Part shown: in pieces, positions 16,043 through 23,498 of the stretch
Position numbering within the stretch: position 1 is the first letter of the stretch
Layout: each line of letters opens with the position of its first letter
Assembly: GCA_017743375.1 (NCBI GenBank)
Contig: JAGHYX010000009.1
Coordinates: 1-34,311 of the forward strand
Length of the DNA stretch: 34,311 nt
Origin: Chloroflexota bacterium
GTDB taxonomy: Bacteria > Chloroflexota > Anaerolineae > J036 > Brachytrichaceae
Reading direction: 5' to 3'
The notes under the pieces: generated by a model
Database searches by the model: none
Seen by the model: the letters and a program-made list of their open reading frames with translations, nothing else
Told to the model about the DNA's origin: nothing
Program-made: the position numbers and the translations under genes

Positions 16043-17293
16043 ATGGGAAACTCGCGCCTGATCCGAATTGCCCTTATTTTGGCGATCATCGCGTTGCTGC
16101 TGTTCATCATCGAGCGGGTCTGGGTCTTCGGCCAGTTCATCGGTGGCGTGATCTCAACTCTGGTCGCGGCCTGGTTTGTGGCATTTCTGATCCGCCCGTT
16201 AATCACTCATCTGCAGACGGGGATCGTGCCGCCGTCGGTGATCGTCTGGTTACAGCGCCAATATCCGACCCTCCCCGTGGAGCGACTGAGCCTGCTGCGC
16301 ATGCCGATGCCGATGGCGGTGGCTGTGGCTTATGCGATCCTGCTGGTTGTCCTGATCGGCAGCGCCACGATCGCCACGGCGACGGTCATCCCGCAGGCCG
16401 CCGACTTGATTAACCGCATCCCGGGCTTCGCCGCATCGCTGCCGGCCCAAGTTGCCGAGCTGTGGGCTGGCGTTGCAGAGCGCTTCGGCCTCGACCCCGG
16501 CGCGCTGGATCAACTCATCGCCAGCCAGGACATCCCTGGCGCCATCGCGCGCGCAGCGACCATCGCTGCGACGCAGCTCCTGAGCCTGGCTGCCGTCACA
16601 GCAGGCTTTATCGGCCAGGTCTTCTTAGTGCTGATCCTGAGCCTGTATATCGTCGTCGAGGATCAGCTGCTCATGAAGCAACTCTTCGCCTTGCTGCCGT
16701 TGCGCAGCCATGAAATGGTGAGCGCGATGCTGCGAGCAGTGGATCGCGCCTTCAGCGGCTACTTGCGTGGCCAGTTTATCGGTGCGTTGCTGCGCGGCGC
16801 ATGCACCTTGCTTATCTTCGCCTTGTTCCAGGTGAAGTTTGGCGTGGTGGTGGCGCTTGCGTTCGCGCTACTCTCGTTCATCCCTCTCATCGGTGGGCTG
16901 ATCGGCATTGGCTTTGGCGTGATCGTCACGTTGATCGTGAACGCGGAGGCGGCGCTGCCGGTTGCGTTGCTCATGGCGGCTTGTGACCAGGTCGTGGCTT
17001 ATGTCGTCATGCCTCGGTTGATGAAGGACATGGTGGGCGTGCCAGGCCTGGTTGCGCTGTTGGCGATCAGCCTGGGCGTGCAGTTACTCGGCTTCTGGGG
17101 AGTGATCTTCGGCGTGCCGTTCGCCGGCGCCGTCTATGCGCTGCTATTTGACTTCTACCTTCCGCGTCGCCAGGGCTTGCCCCAGCCTGCAACGAGCGAA
17201 CCATCCGTCGCGGCTCAGGTCGCCGCTCATCCAAAGGGCGAGGACCGCGGCGAGGACGTCGTTGCGCCTGCGCTCAAGCGTTCTTCTTCCTGA
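16043..17293 (+). CDS. AI-2E (TqsA/PerM-like) family permease
   Basis: A 416-residue membrane protein of the AI-2E transporter family. Two N-terminal helices (about 5-50), a third at about 93-120, then a loop region (PQAADLINRIPGFAASLP) and four to five C-terminal helices carry the typical family pattern: GQVFLVLILSLYIVVED, FSGYLRGQFIGALLRG and FALLSFIPLIGGLIGIGFG. Members export signals, sodium or organic solutes; the name does not prove autoinducer transport. ATG 16043 with GAAAG 5 nt upstream is preferred over GTG 16025, which would overlap the PKS gene. It lies 7 nt after the PKS stop and is probably in the mutS2-PKS transcript. The tail after residue 375 is hydrophilic. Confidence 0.85.
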   Translation: MGNSRLIRIALILAIIALLLFIIERVWVFGQFIGGVISTLVAAWFVAFLIRPLITHLQTGIVPPSVIVWLQRQYPTLPVERLSLLRMPMPMAVAVAYAILLVVLIGSATIATATVIPQAADLINRIPGFAASLPAQVAELWAGVAERFGLDPGALDQLIASQDIPGAIARAATIAATQLLSLAAVTAGFIGQVFLVLILSLYIVVEDQLLMKQLFALLPLRSHEMVSAMLRAVDRAFSGYLRGQFIGALLRGACTLLIFALFQVKFGVVVALAFALLSFIPLIGGLIGIGFGVIVTLIVNAEAALPVALLMAACDQVVAYVVMPRLMKDMVGVPGLVALLAISLGVQLLGFWGVIFGVPFAGAVYALLFDFYLPRRQGLPQPATSEPSVAAQVAAHPKGEDRGEDVVAPALKRSSS

Positions 17294-17367
17294 AAGCCCT
17301 GCGCGCCTCGCACCTCGTCCCCCTCCCCACATCCTAAGCAGCACTAACGATGAATGTGTTAGATTGA

Positions 17368-17385
17368 TCCTCTGATTTGAGAGGA
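17368..17385 (+). promoter_or_regulatory. Hairpin covering the ribosome-binding site of the molybdoenzyme gene
   Basis: TCCTCT, loop GATTTG, AGAGGA: a 6-bp stem whose 3' arm is the Shine-Dalgarno sequence AGAGGAG before ATG 17394. Folding would hide the ribosome-binding site. A TAGATT box at 17360-17365 is a possible -10, although it would start transcription inside the hairpin. Confidence 0.4.
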
Positions 17386-17393
17386 GAAGAGCG

Positions 17394-18041
17394 ATGAGCC
17401 TGTTTAACCCACGCAAGTCGCGCGAGGACGCGCTAAAGCTTTCGGGCCGGCTGCCGCCTGGCCAATCGCTTACCGATAAGTTCCCCGTGCTGCACTACGG
17501 CCCTGTGCCGCAATACGACATGAGCAAATGGACATTTCGGATCTACGGCGAGGTAGAAGAGCCGAAGACATGGACCTGGGAAGAATTCCTGAAACTGCCA
17601 ATGCGCGAGGTGACCTTGGATATTCACTGCGTCACGCGCTGGAGTAAGTTCGACACGCGCTGGAAGGGGGTATGGCTGCCGGACCTCATCGAACAGGGCA
17701 TCATCAAGCTCAAGCCCACGGCGCGCTACGTCATCGAGCATTGCGAATACGGCTTCACCACCAATCTCGACCTGGCGCATTTCATGAAGCCCACGACACT
17801 GCTGGCCATCGAATACGACGGCAAACCCCTAGATCCAGAGCACGGCTATCCTCTACGGGTGGTGGTGGGCGCAGCGCCCGACAACGCGCGCGACCCCGAT
17901 ACGCGCTACTTCTGGAAGGGCGGCAAGTGGCTGCGTGCGCTGGAATTCACTCGCGAAGATCGCCCAGGCTTCTGGGAACAAGCCGGCTATCACAACGTCG
18001 CCCGCGTATGGGCGGAGGAACGCTTCGAGGGACAGTGGTAG
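17394..18041 (+). CDS. Sulfite-oxidase-like molybdopterin oxidoreductase
   Basis: A 215-residue protein of the oxidoreductase molybdopterin-binding family, close in size to the short cytoplasmic YuiH-like group. The key Cys that would bind molybdenum is Cys79 in LDIHCVTRWSKFDTRWKGV. WTFRIYGEVEEPKTWTWEEFLKLP and HGYPLRVVVG are further family marks, as is the late Trp-rich YFWKGGKWLRALEF. There is no Tat signal peptide, heme domain or dimerisation domain, so it would work in the cytoplasm with an unknown donor and acceptor. The Shine-Dalgarno is good. It has its own upstream region, so it is probably a single-gene unit, 72 bp before pspA. Confidence 0.9.
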   Translation: MSLFNPRKSREDALKLSGRLPPGQSLTDKFPVLHYGPVPQYDMSKWTFRIYGEVEEPKTWTWEEFLKLPMREVTLDIHCVTRWSKFDTRWKGVWLPDLIEQGIIKLKPTARYVIEHCEYGFTTNLDLAHFMKPTTLLAIEYDGKPLDPEHGYPLRVVVGAAPDNARDPDTRYFWKGGKWLRALEFTREDRPGFWEQAGYHNVARVWAEERFEGQW

Positions 18042-18057
18042 CCAAGCGCCCAGCCAG

Positions 18058-18072
18058 GCTTAGAATCTAAGC
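18058..18072. promoter_or_regulatory. Palindrome GCTTAGA-A-TCTAAGC, likely operator
   Basis: Perfect 7-bp arms around one base, containing the -10-like TAGAAT (18061-18066). It lies 41 nt before the pspA start. This is the position and size of a repressor or activator site over the promoter of the PspA cluster. No clear -35 precedes it. Confidence 0.5.
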
Positions 18073-18113
18073 AATCTCAGCACCCGAACCCCAGCCACAG
18101 AAAGGAGGATACG

Positions 18114-18794
18114 ATGGCATCGCTGCTTGAGAAGGTCGAGACCCTGATCAAAGCAAATCTGCACGCCCTGATAGACAGCGCGCTCAGGGCCAATTCCATC
18201 GCCGTCATTGATCAATACATCCGCGATGTGGACAACAATCTCGACGCCCTGGAAGATGCCGCCGCCACCATCGGCGGCCAGGTGAAGACCCTGGAACGGA
18301 AGACCGCCGACTTCAAGAAGCAAATGGAGGAGCTGGATCGCAACATTGACCTCTTCCTCACCCAGGGCAAGGAGGAGCTGGCGCGCGCCGCCCAGGCCAA
18401 GTGGAACTCCGTGCGCGACCTGTATGAGACTTACAGCAGCCAGTTGGAACGCCAGCAGCGCGAATATAAGGCATTGCTCGATGCGCGCTTAAAGCTCCAG
18501 GCCAAGCTCGCCACCATCCGCCAACAGCGTGAGGAAATGGTGGCCTTGCTCGACTTGGCCAGGGCGAAAGAGATCACCAACCGCACGATTCGCTCGCTGA
18601 ACGACCTGGCCGGCGTGGGCGATGCGGATGTGGCGCGCATGGCCGAAGCCATCCGCACCCGATTGGACCAAGCCTCGGCGCGCGCAGAAATCGCAGCCCA
18701 GAACTTGGACGCTCAAATGGATGAAATCCTGGGGCGCAGCGAACTGGATGCACAACTGGAAGAACGCAAGCGGAGGTTGGGGCTGAGTTCGTAG
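18114..18794 (+). CDS. PspA/IM30 family protein
   Basis: A 226-residue, almost wholly helical protein of the PspA/Vipp1 (bacterial ESCRT-III-like) family. These proteins assemble on the inner face of stressed membranes and help repair them. The N-terminal amphipathic segment (MASLLEKVETLIKANLHALIDSA) and the following long heptad-like helices (QYIRDVDNNLDALEDAAATIGGQ, KTLERKTADFKKQMEELDRNID) match the family's usual length and order. It has a strong Shine-Dalgarno, AAAGGAGG, 5 nt before ATG 18114. It heads a cluster with a two-TM coiled-coil protein, NfeD and an SPFH protein. The palindrome at 18058 may control it. No pspBC or pspF genes are nearby. Confidence 0.85.
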   Translation: MASLLEKVETLIKANLHALIDSALRANSIAVIDQYIRDVDNNLDALEDAAATIGGQVKTLERKTADFKKQMEELDRNIDLFLTQGKEELARAAQAKWNSVRDLYETYSSQLERQQREYKALLDARLKLQAKLATIRQQREEMVALLDLARAKEITNRTIRSLNDLAGVGDADVARMAEAIRTRLDQASARAEIAAQNLDAQMDEILGRSELDAQLEERKRRLGLSS

Positions 18795-19634
18795 ATGGGC
18801 AATTGGCGTCGGCGCGCGCTGGGCAAGCTGATATTGAACGCGGTGCTGGGCCGGCGAAGCGCCTTCATCATCGCGGCGGCCATCATCTTGGTTGGCCTAG
18901 GAGTGCCGATACCGGTGCTGAGCGAGCCGCCGCTTGCGCTTTCACCGGTGTGGTGGCTGGCCGGCCTGTTGCCGATCTGGTTGATCGTTGTTGGCCTGAG
19001 CATCGCGCAGGGTTTCGTCAGCAACGCACTTGGCGAAGCGTTTGACCTCGATCAGATCCGCAACACCACCCTGCGTGCCAATGTCCGCCAGGCGCTCATT
19101 TACCGCCAGCGGATCAACGCAGCGGCGGCGCGCTTTGCCGATTCGGGCATGCGCCATCGCATGCGCGATCTGGTTGACCAGGTGGATGAGTGGGTGCATA
19201 ACATTTACACGCTGGCCAGCCGGCTGGACGCATTTCAGAGCGACAGGATTATTCAGCGCGACCTGCGCGACGTGCCGGCGTCTATCAATCGCTTGAAGGA
19301 GCGCTTGCGGGCCGAGGACGATCCTTCGATCAAGCGCGAGCTAGAGGAGACTATCCGCCGCCGGCAGGCCCAATACGACAACTTGCGCAAGCTAGAGAGC
19401 GCCATGGACCGCGCGGACCTGCAACTTGAGAACACGCTTACCGCGCTTGGCACAGTGTATTCTCAAATGCTGTTGCTGGATGCTAAAGAGGTGGATAGCA
19501 GCAAGGCGCAACGCTTGCGCGAGAACATCGTCGCCCAGGTGAACGCGCTCCACGACGCGCTGGTTGCGATGGAGGAGGTATACGGCAACGGCCAGGAACT
19601 GTTCATCCGCGGCCAGTCGAATCTGGGCGGGTGA
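18795..19634 (+). CDS. Two-TM protein with long coiled coil, PspA neighbour
   Basis: A 279-residue protein of no family I can name. A basic start is followed by two hydrophobic helices (about 22-40 and 52-76; RRSAFIIAAAIILVGLGVPIP and WWLAGLLPIWLIVVGLSIAQGF). From residue 80 to the end it is soluble and mostly helical, with coiled-coil-like stretches (INRLKERLRAEDDPSIKRELEETIRRRQAQYDNLRKLE is one). It starts on the nucleotide after the pspA stop codon, so the two are tightly coupled. By position and shape it looks like a membrane anchor or sensor for PspA, a job done by PspB/PspC elsewhere, but it shares no visible motif with those proteins. This is the least explained gene of the cluster. 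Confidence 0.8.
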   Translation: MGNWRRRALGKLILNAVLGRRSAFIIAAAIILVGLGVPIPVLSEPPLALSPVWWLAGLLPIWLIVVGLSIAQGFVSNALGEAFDLDQIRNTTLRANVRQALIYRQRINAAAARFADSGMRHRMRDLVDQVDEWVHNIYTLASRLDAFQSDRIIQRDLRDVPASINRLKERLRAEDDPSIKRELEETIRRRQAQYDNLRKLESAMDRADLQLENTLTALGTVYSQMLLLDAKEVDSSKAQRLRENIVAQVNALHDALVAMEEVYGNGQELFIRGQSNLGG

Positions 19635-19650
19635 GGCAATCCGAGGTTTC

Positions 19651-19680
19651 TTAAACAGTCGAGCAGTATGCTTCTAGAAT
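19651..19680 (+). promoter_or_regulatory. Promoter before nfeD
   Basis: TTAAAC (19651-19656), 18-nt spacer, TAGAAT (19675-19680), ending 9 nt before ATG 19690. This lets nfeD and the SPFH gene be transcribed apart from pspA, giving a very short or absent leader. Confidence 0.5.
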
Positions 19681-19689
19681 GAGATAGCC

Positions 19690-20361
19690 ATGGACATAGG
19701 CCAGGCCATCTTCGACGTGATCTCCAGCCCCAACGTCGCTTATCTGATGTTGGTGCTGGGCTTGCTCGCGCTGGTGATGGCGTTTGCCTTTCCTGGCACG
19801 GGCTTCCTGGAGATCGCAGCAGCCTTGTGCCTCATCCTGGCCTTCCTGGGCCTGTCGCGCTTGCCCGTCAACGTAGCCGGGTTGTTGCTCATCCTGGTTG
19901 GCATCGGCCTGTTTATCGCCGACCTGCAAATCCAGAGCGGGTTGGTCGCGCTCGGCGGTGCGATCATCCTCGGCATCGGCTCGGTCTTCTTGTTCCGGCC
20001 AGACGAAAGCGCCTTTGCCGTGTCTTGGTGGTTGATCATGCTGGTCTCGGGCGGATCGGCGCTCTTCTTCGGCCTGGGCTTGCATCGCGCGCTGAGGGTG
20101 ATGCAGATGCGTCCGGCGCTCTCTCAGGAAAGCCTGATCGGCGCGCAGGGTGTGATTAAATCGCCGGTGTCGGCAGAGTCGCAGTTCATCGGCACGGCGC
20201 AGGTGGCCGGCGAGCTGTGGACGGTGAAATCTGACGAGCCGTTGAGCGTGGGCACACCCGTCGTGGTCGTGCATGTCGAGGGGTTGACCCTTTTCGTGCG
20301 CGCGCTGGCCTATCAGCCGGCCAGCTCACCTGAGAAGAAGGAGGAAATCACCAATGGGTAG
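19690..20361 (+). CDS. NfeD family membrane protein (short form)
   Basis: A 223-residue protein with four to five N-terminal TM helices (about 15-130) and a C-terminal OB-fold NfeD domain at about 140-205 (LIGAQGVIKSPVSAESQFIGTAQVAGELWTV is the start of it; VGTPVVVVHVEGLTLFV the end). It lacks the N-terminal ClpP-like serine protease domain of long NfeD proteins. Short NfeD proteins are typically partners of SPFH/stomatin proteins, and here the SPFH gene overlaps its stop by 8 nt. A role in membrane microdomain organisation or membrane quality control is likely. Confidence 0.9.
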   Translation: MDIGQAIFDVISSPNVAYLMLVLGLLALVMAFAFPGTGFLEIAAALCLILAFLGLSRLPVNVAGLLLILVGIGLFIADLQIQSGLVALGGAIILGIGSVFLFRPDESAFAVSWWLIMLVSGGSALFFGLGLHRALRVMQMRPALSQESLIGAQGVIKSPVSAESQFIGTAQVAGELWTVKSDEPLSVGTPVVVVHVEGLTLFVRALAYQPASSPEKKEEITNG

Positions 20362-21286
20362 TTTGACTGCTTTGATCACCACCAGTTTGATCGTCTTGAT
20401 CGTCCTGTTTATCTTCGGCGGCTTGCTGCGTCGCTTCGTCCTGATCGCCAAAGAGTATGAGCGCTTCGTCGTCTTTCGCTTGGGCCGCTCGATCGGCGCG
20501 AAGGGACCAGGGCTGGTGATCTTGATCCCGTTTATTGACACCGCGACGAAGGTGGACTTGCGCGAACAGTTTATGGAAGTGCCTCAACAAACTGCGATCA
20601 CCAAAGATAACGCGCCGATCTTGGTTGACTTTCTCACCTACTGGAAGGTTTCGGATCCCGAGCGCAGCGTCCTGCAGGTCGGCAACTTCGCAGCAGCCTC
20701 CCAGGGGATCGCTACAACCACGTTGCGCGCCGTGATCGGCGACATCACGCTGGACGACGTGTTGGCGCAGCGCGAGCGCATCAACCAAACGCTGCGCAGC
20801 AAACTTGATGAAGTCACCGAACGATGGGGGGTGAAGATCACAGCAGTGGAGATACGCGAAATCACCCCACCGCGCGACGTTCAAGAGGCCATGAACCGCC
20901 AGATGAGCGCCGAGCGCACGCGGCGTGCCTTGGTCACCGAAGCCGAGGGGAAGCGACAGGCCTCCATCACCCTGGCCGAAGGAGAGAAGATGTCGGCCAT
21001 CCTGCGCGCAGAGGGCATGAAGCAGGCAGCTATCCTGGAAGCCGAAGGCCAGAAGATGGCGCAATTGCTGCGCGCGGAAGGCTTCGCTGCGGCGCTGACT
21101 GAGATGTTCAAGTCCGCCAGGAACGTGGATGCCAACACCATGTTGATCCAGTACCTGGAAGCCCTCAAGACCATCGGCGCCAGCCCGTCCACCAAATTCA
21201 TCTTCCCGATGGAATTCACCGGCCTGGTGAAGCCGCTTGCGGAGATGATGGCCACGGCAGGAAACGGCAAGCGCGCGGATAGCTAA
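20354..21286 (+). CDS. SPFH/stomatin-like protein (slipin type)
   Basis: A 310-residue membrane-anchored SPFH protein. One N-terminal hydrophobic helix (about 5-25) precedes the SPFH domain at about 28-200 (LIAKEYERFVVFRLGRSIGAKGPGLVILIPFIDT; ITKDNAPILVDFLTYWKV). A charged repetitive helix at about 195-250 follows (EGEKMSAILRAEGMKQAAILEAEGQKMAQLL). These proteins form oligomeric rings that scaffold membrane microdomains, often with an NfeD partner. ATG 20354 lies inside the end of nfeD (8-nt overlap), with GAAGAAGGAGG upstream as ribosome-binding site. A stem-loop follows 29 nt after the stop. Together with pspA and the gene at 18795 it suggests an envelope-stress cluster. Confidence 0.92.
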   Translation: MGSLTALITTSLIVLIVLFIFGGLLRRFVLIAKEYERFVVFRLGRSIGAKGPGLVILIPFIDTATKVDLREQFMEVPQQTAITKDNAPILVDFLTYWKVSDPERSVLQVGNFAAASQGIATTTLRAVIGDITLDDVLAQRERINQTLRSKLDEVTERWGVKITAVEIREITPPRDVQEAMNRQMSAERTRRALVTEAEGKRQASITLAEGEKMSAILRAEGMKQAAILEAEGQKMAQLLRAEGFAAALTEMFKSARNVDANTMLIQYLEALKTIGASPSTKFIFPMEFTGLVKPLAEMMATAGNGKRADS

Positions 21287-21315
21287 CGCCATCTTATCCG
21301 TCAAGTAGAGGGACG

Positions 21316-21344
21316 AGCGGGCGAGAGCAGTGCCTCCGCCCGCT
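21316..21344 (+). terminator. Stem-loop terminator after the SPFH gene
   Basis: AGCGGGCG-a-GAG, loop CAGTGC, CTC-CGCCCGCT: an 11-bp GC-rich stem with one bulge, followed by TCTTC. It ends the nfeD-SPFH transcript in all likelihood, although the U-tract is weak. Confidence 0.55.
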
Positions 21345-21398
21345 TCTTCGCTGCGCCGTGAGCGGCCTGCGAAGGGCTATCCTCCTGCGCGCGCGAGA

Positions 21399-21531
21399 GG
21401 GGGTACATTCACCAAAGGGGCAACGTGGCGCGCCCTCTAGGCAGCGACCGGGGATGTTGTGTCCTCAAAATCTTCGCTTTCCCCGCGCCTCCGCGTGAGG
21501 TCAGTCTTGCCCCCATCGTGAATGCACCCAT
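21399..21531 (+). repeat. MITE-like element, copy A
   Basis: Ends GGGTACATTCAC (21401-21412) and GTGAATGCACCC (21518-21529) are inverted and match at 11 of 12 positions. The interior is about three-quarters identical, by eye, to the reverse complement of 34106-34218. Shared blocks include GGGGCAAC, GGCAGCGAC, TCTTCGCTT and TGCGTGAG/CGCGTGAG. It is non-coding. Confidence 0.7.
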
Positions 21532-21587
21532 CGCACCGAGACCTAACAACGCAAGACATCCCCGTGTGTTCTCGCAAGATGCGCTGC

Positions 21588-21615
21588 TTGCTGCGAGCTG
21601 CTCGGGTGATAGACT
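21588..21615 (+). promoter_or_regulatory. Promoter before the YhhN-family gene
   Basis: TTGCTG (21588-21593), 16-nt spacer, TAGACT (21610-21615), ending 9 nt before ATG 21625. Confidence 0.45.
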
Positions 21616-21624
21616 CATGTTCAG

Positions 21625-22326
21625 ATGCTCCTGCCGTTGCTGCCGCTGCCTTTCCTGATAGTCGCGCTCGTGCTGCTCATCCGTGCAGAGACGCGCCTGC
21701 CGCGCAATCGGCGACAAGTCAAGCTCTGGAAGCCGCTCGTCGCAGCGCTCATCGGCCTGGTCGCCGCGATCTCGTTCACCCAGCCGGCGCATCTGCCGCT
21801 TTATTCTGCGCTCATCCTGCTCGGCTCACTGCTGCTGTTGCTTGGGGACTGGTGGCTCATCGAGGCTGACGAGCGGCCCGAGCGCTTCCTCGCTGGCTTG
21901 TATGCCTTTCTGGGCGCGCACCTGGCCTACATTCTGGCCTTCGCCTACGCCCAGCTTGCGCGCAGCGCGCCGTTAGACCTGAACCGCGCTGCCCTCGCCG
22001 CAGGAATCCTCTTGCTTCTCGGGAGCGTCATTTATTACTACGTGCGCCCTTCGTTGGGCGAGCTGCGCCAGCCGGTGTTGCTATACATCACGGTGATCTC
22101 GTTAACGGTGCATCAGGCCGTCTCCGGCGTCCAGCTTGGCGGCAGCTTGCTGGCCCAGCCGGCGCTGGCGGTCGGCGGCGCTTCGTTGTTCTATGTCTCG
22201 GCTTTCTTCCTCATCATCAATAGATTCGTCTTTGAGGGCGAGGGCGAGAGCAACAGCGTGTGGGCGCTCTCCACGCACTACGGCGCGCAGTTGCTGTTGG
22301 CGTTGTCGGCCTCCTTCGTGCACTGA
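21625..22326 (+). CDS. YhhN/TMEM86-like membrane protein (lysoplasmalogenase family)
   Basis: A 233-residue protein with about eight TM helices. The order of weak motifs fits the YhhN family: KLWKPLVAALIGLVAA, a GD pair in LLLLLGDWWLIE, FLAGLYAFLGAHLAYILAFAY, PVLLYITVISLTVHQAV, and GASLFYVSAFFLIINRFVF near the end. In animals TMEM86B hydrolyses the vinyl-ether bond of lysoplasmalogens; bacterial members are less clear, and the match here is by pattern rather than by alignment. It has its own promoter, next to a repeat element. The Rieske gene begins 24 nt after its stop with a separate -10 box. Confidence 0.7.
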   Translation: MLLPLLPLPFLIVALVLLIRAETRLPRNRRQVKLWKPLVAALIGLVAAISFTQPAHLPLYSALILLGSLLLLLGDWWLIEADERPERFLAGLYAFLGAHLAYILAFAYAQLARSAPLDLNRAALAAGILLLLGSVIYYYVRPSLGELRQPVLLYITVISLTVHQAVSGVQLGGSLLAQPALAVGGASLFYVSAFFLIINRFVFEGEGESNSVWALSTHYGAQLLLALSASFVH

Positions 22327-22337
22327 GCGCACCTTGC

Positions 22338-22343
22338 TACAAT
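22338..22343 (+). promoter_or_regulatory. -10 box TACAAT, leaderless-type, for the Rieske gene
   Basis: TACAAT ends 6 nt before ATG 22350. It supports that start over the in-frame GTG at 22260, which would overlap the YhhN-family gene. Confidence 0.5.
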
Positions 22344-22349
22344 CACGCC

Positions 22350-23315
22350 ATGATCCAGGATCCGGTGCTCGTGAATGACTGGCATCCAGTTGCCTCCGTG
22401 GAGCAACTCGCCACACAGCCAGTGCTCGGCTCGCGGCTATTGGGGGAGGACATCGTGATATGGCGCTGCGGCGAACAGGTCATGGTCTGGCAAGACCTAT
22501 GCATCCATCGCGGGGTGCGCTTGTCGCTCGGCACGACCGATGGCCAGACGCTGGCCTGCCCCTATCACGGCTGGCGCTACGGCTCAGATGGACGCTGCGT
22601 TCACATCCCCGCGCATCCAGGCCAGCCACCGCCGGAGAAGGCGCGCGCCAAAACCTATCGCGCTCAGGTGAAGTATGGGCTGGTGTGGGCCTCGCTCGGT
22701 CAGCCGCAAAGCGACCCGCCCGTTTTTGCTGAATGGGACGACCCAGCCTATCGCAAAGTGCGATGCGGCCCGTATCGCGTCAAAGCCAGCGGCCCGCGCA
22801 TCATCGAGAACTTCCTGGACGTGGGGCACTTCCCGTTTGTGCATGAAGGCATCCTGGGCGACCGCGCGCGCCCGGAGATAGAGGATTACCACGCTGAGAT
22901 CACGCCGGAAGGCGTGATCGCGCAGGGGGTGCGCGTATTCCAGCCCGATCCCTACGGCACCGGCCAGGGTGATTACGTCTCGTACGTCTATCGTGCCATG
23001 CGCCCGCTGACCGCGTATCTGCTCAAGGAATCCGCCCAGCGCCTGGCCATTTTGCTCGTCGTCACTCCCCACGACCTGGTTGACAGCACGGCTTGGATGT
23101 GGATGGCGATGAACTACGGTCACGAGACCCCAGCCGAAGACTTCATCGCCTTCCAGGATCGGATCTTCGCCCAGGACGCCCCGATTGTGCAATCGCAGCG
23201 GCCCGAGCTTTTGCCGCTCGATCTCCAGGCCGAGCTGCATCTGAAGAGCGACCGGACGGCGATCGCCTACCGCAAGTGGCTCAACCAACTTGGCTTAACG
23301 TTCGGCACTGCATAG
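22350..23315 (+). CDS. Rieske non-heme iron oxygenase
   Basis: A 321-residue oxygenase subunit. The N-terminal Rieske [2Fe-2S] domain has Cys51-x-His53 (CIHRG) and Cys70-x2-His73 (CPYHGW). The catalytic part has ENFLDVGHFPFVHEG (153-167), with N154, D157, H160 and H165 matching the mononuclear iron site and its bridging Asp. Overall length and motifs resemble single-component-type alpha subunits such as vanillate demethylase or pheophorbide/chlorophyllide oxygenases rather than large benzoate-type subunits. No reductase or ferredoxin gene is adjacent, so electrons must come from elsewhere. The substrate is unknown. Confidence 0.9.
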   Translation: MIQDPVLVNDWHPVASVEQLATQPVLGSRLLGEDIVIWRCGEQVMVWQDLCIHRGVRLSLGTTDGQTLACPYHGWRYGSDGRCVHIPAHPGQPPPEKARAKTYRAQVKYGLVWASLGQPQSDPPVFAEWDDPAYRKVRCGPYRVKASGPRIIENFLDVGHFPFVHEGILGDRARPEIEDYHAEITPEGVIAQGVRVFQPDPYGTGQGDYVSYVYRAMRPLTAYLLKESAQRLAILLVVTPHDLVDSTAWMWMAMNYGHETPAEDFIAFQDRIFAQDAPIVQSQRPELLPLDLQAELHLKSDRTAIAYRKWLNQLGLTFGTA

Positions 23316-23327
23316 CCGGCTTTGCCT

Positions 23328-23346
23328 ATTCCCCCTTCCGGGGAAT
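23328..23346 (+). terminator. Possible stem-loop after the Rieske gene
   Basis: ATTCCCC, loop CTTCC, GGGGAAT: a 7-bp stem starting 12 nt after the stop codon. No T-run follows, so its role as a terminator is uncertain. Confidence 0.35.
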
Positions 23347-23484
23347 TACACCGCGGCGTGCATTGGGCAGGCCTGGATGGGCGACAACATGCCGGCGTCC
23401 ATGCTCTACACCCTCGTCGGTCGGCGGTCCGCGCGCAGTTGCGCTCGTTGGCAAATCCCCCCATGCCCTTGGCCGTCCTACGGC

Positions 23485-23490
23485 TACAAT
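23485..23490 (+). promoter_or_regulatory. -10 box TACAAT, leaderless-type, for aguB
   Basis: TACAAT ends 8 nt before ATG 23499. No Shine-Dalgarno is seen. Confidence 0.5.
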
Positions 23491-23498
23491 AACTTTTC

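Larger units (their letters stand above)
21287..21624. other. Intergenic region: terminator, repeat element, promoter
   Basis: A 338-bp region that holds the SPFH terminator, the 133-bp inverted-repeat element at 21399-21531, and the promoter of the YhhN-family gene at 21588-21615. The short ORFs here run across the repeat and are not supported. Confidence 0.7.

Noticed and set aside
20348-21304. A 318-residue minus-strand ORF
   Set aside because: It is antisense to the SPFH gene, a common effect of codon bias in GC-rich genes.
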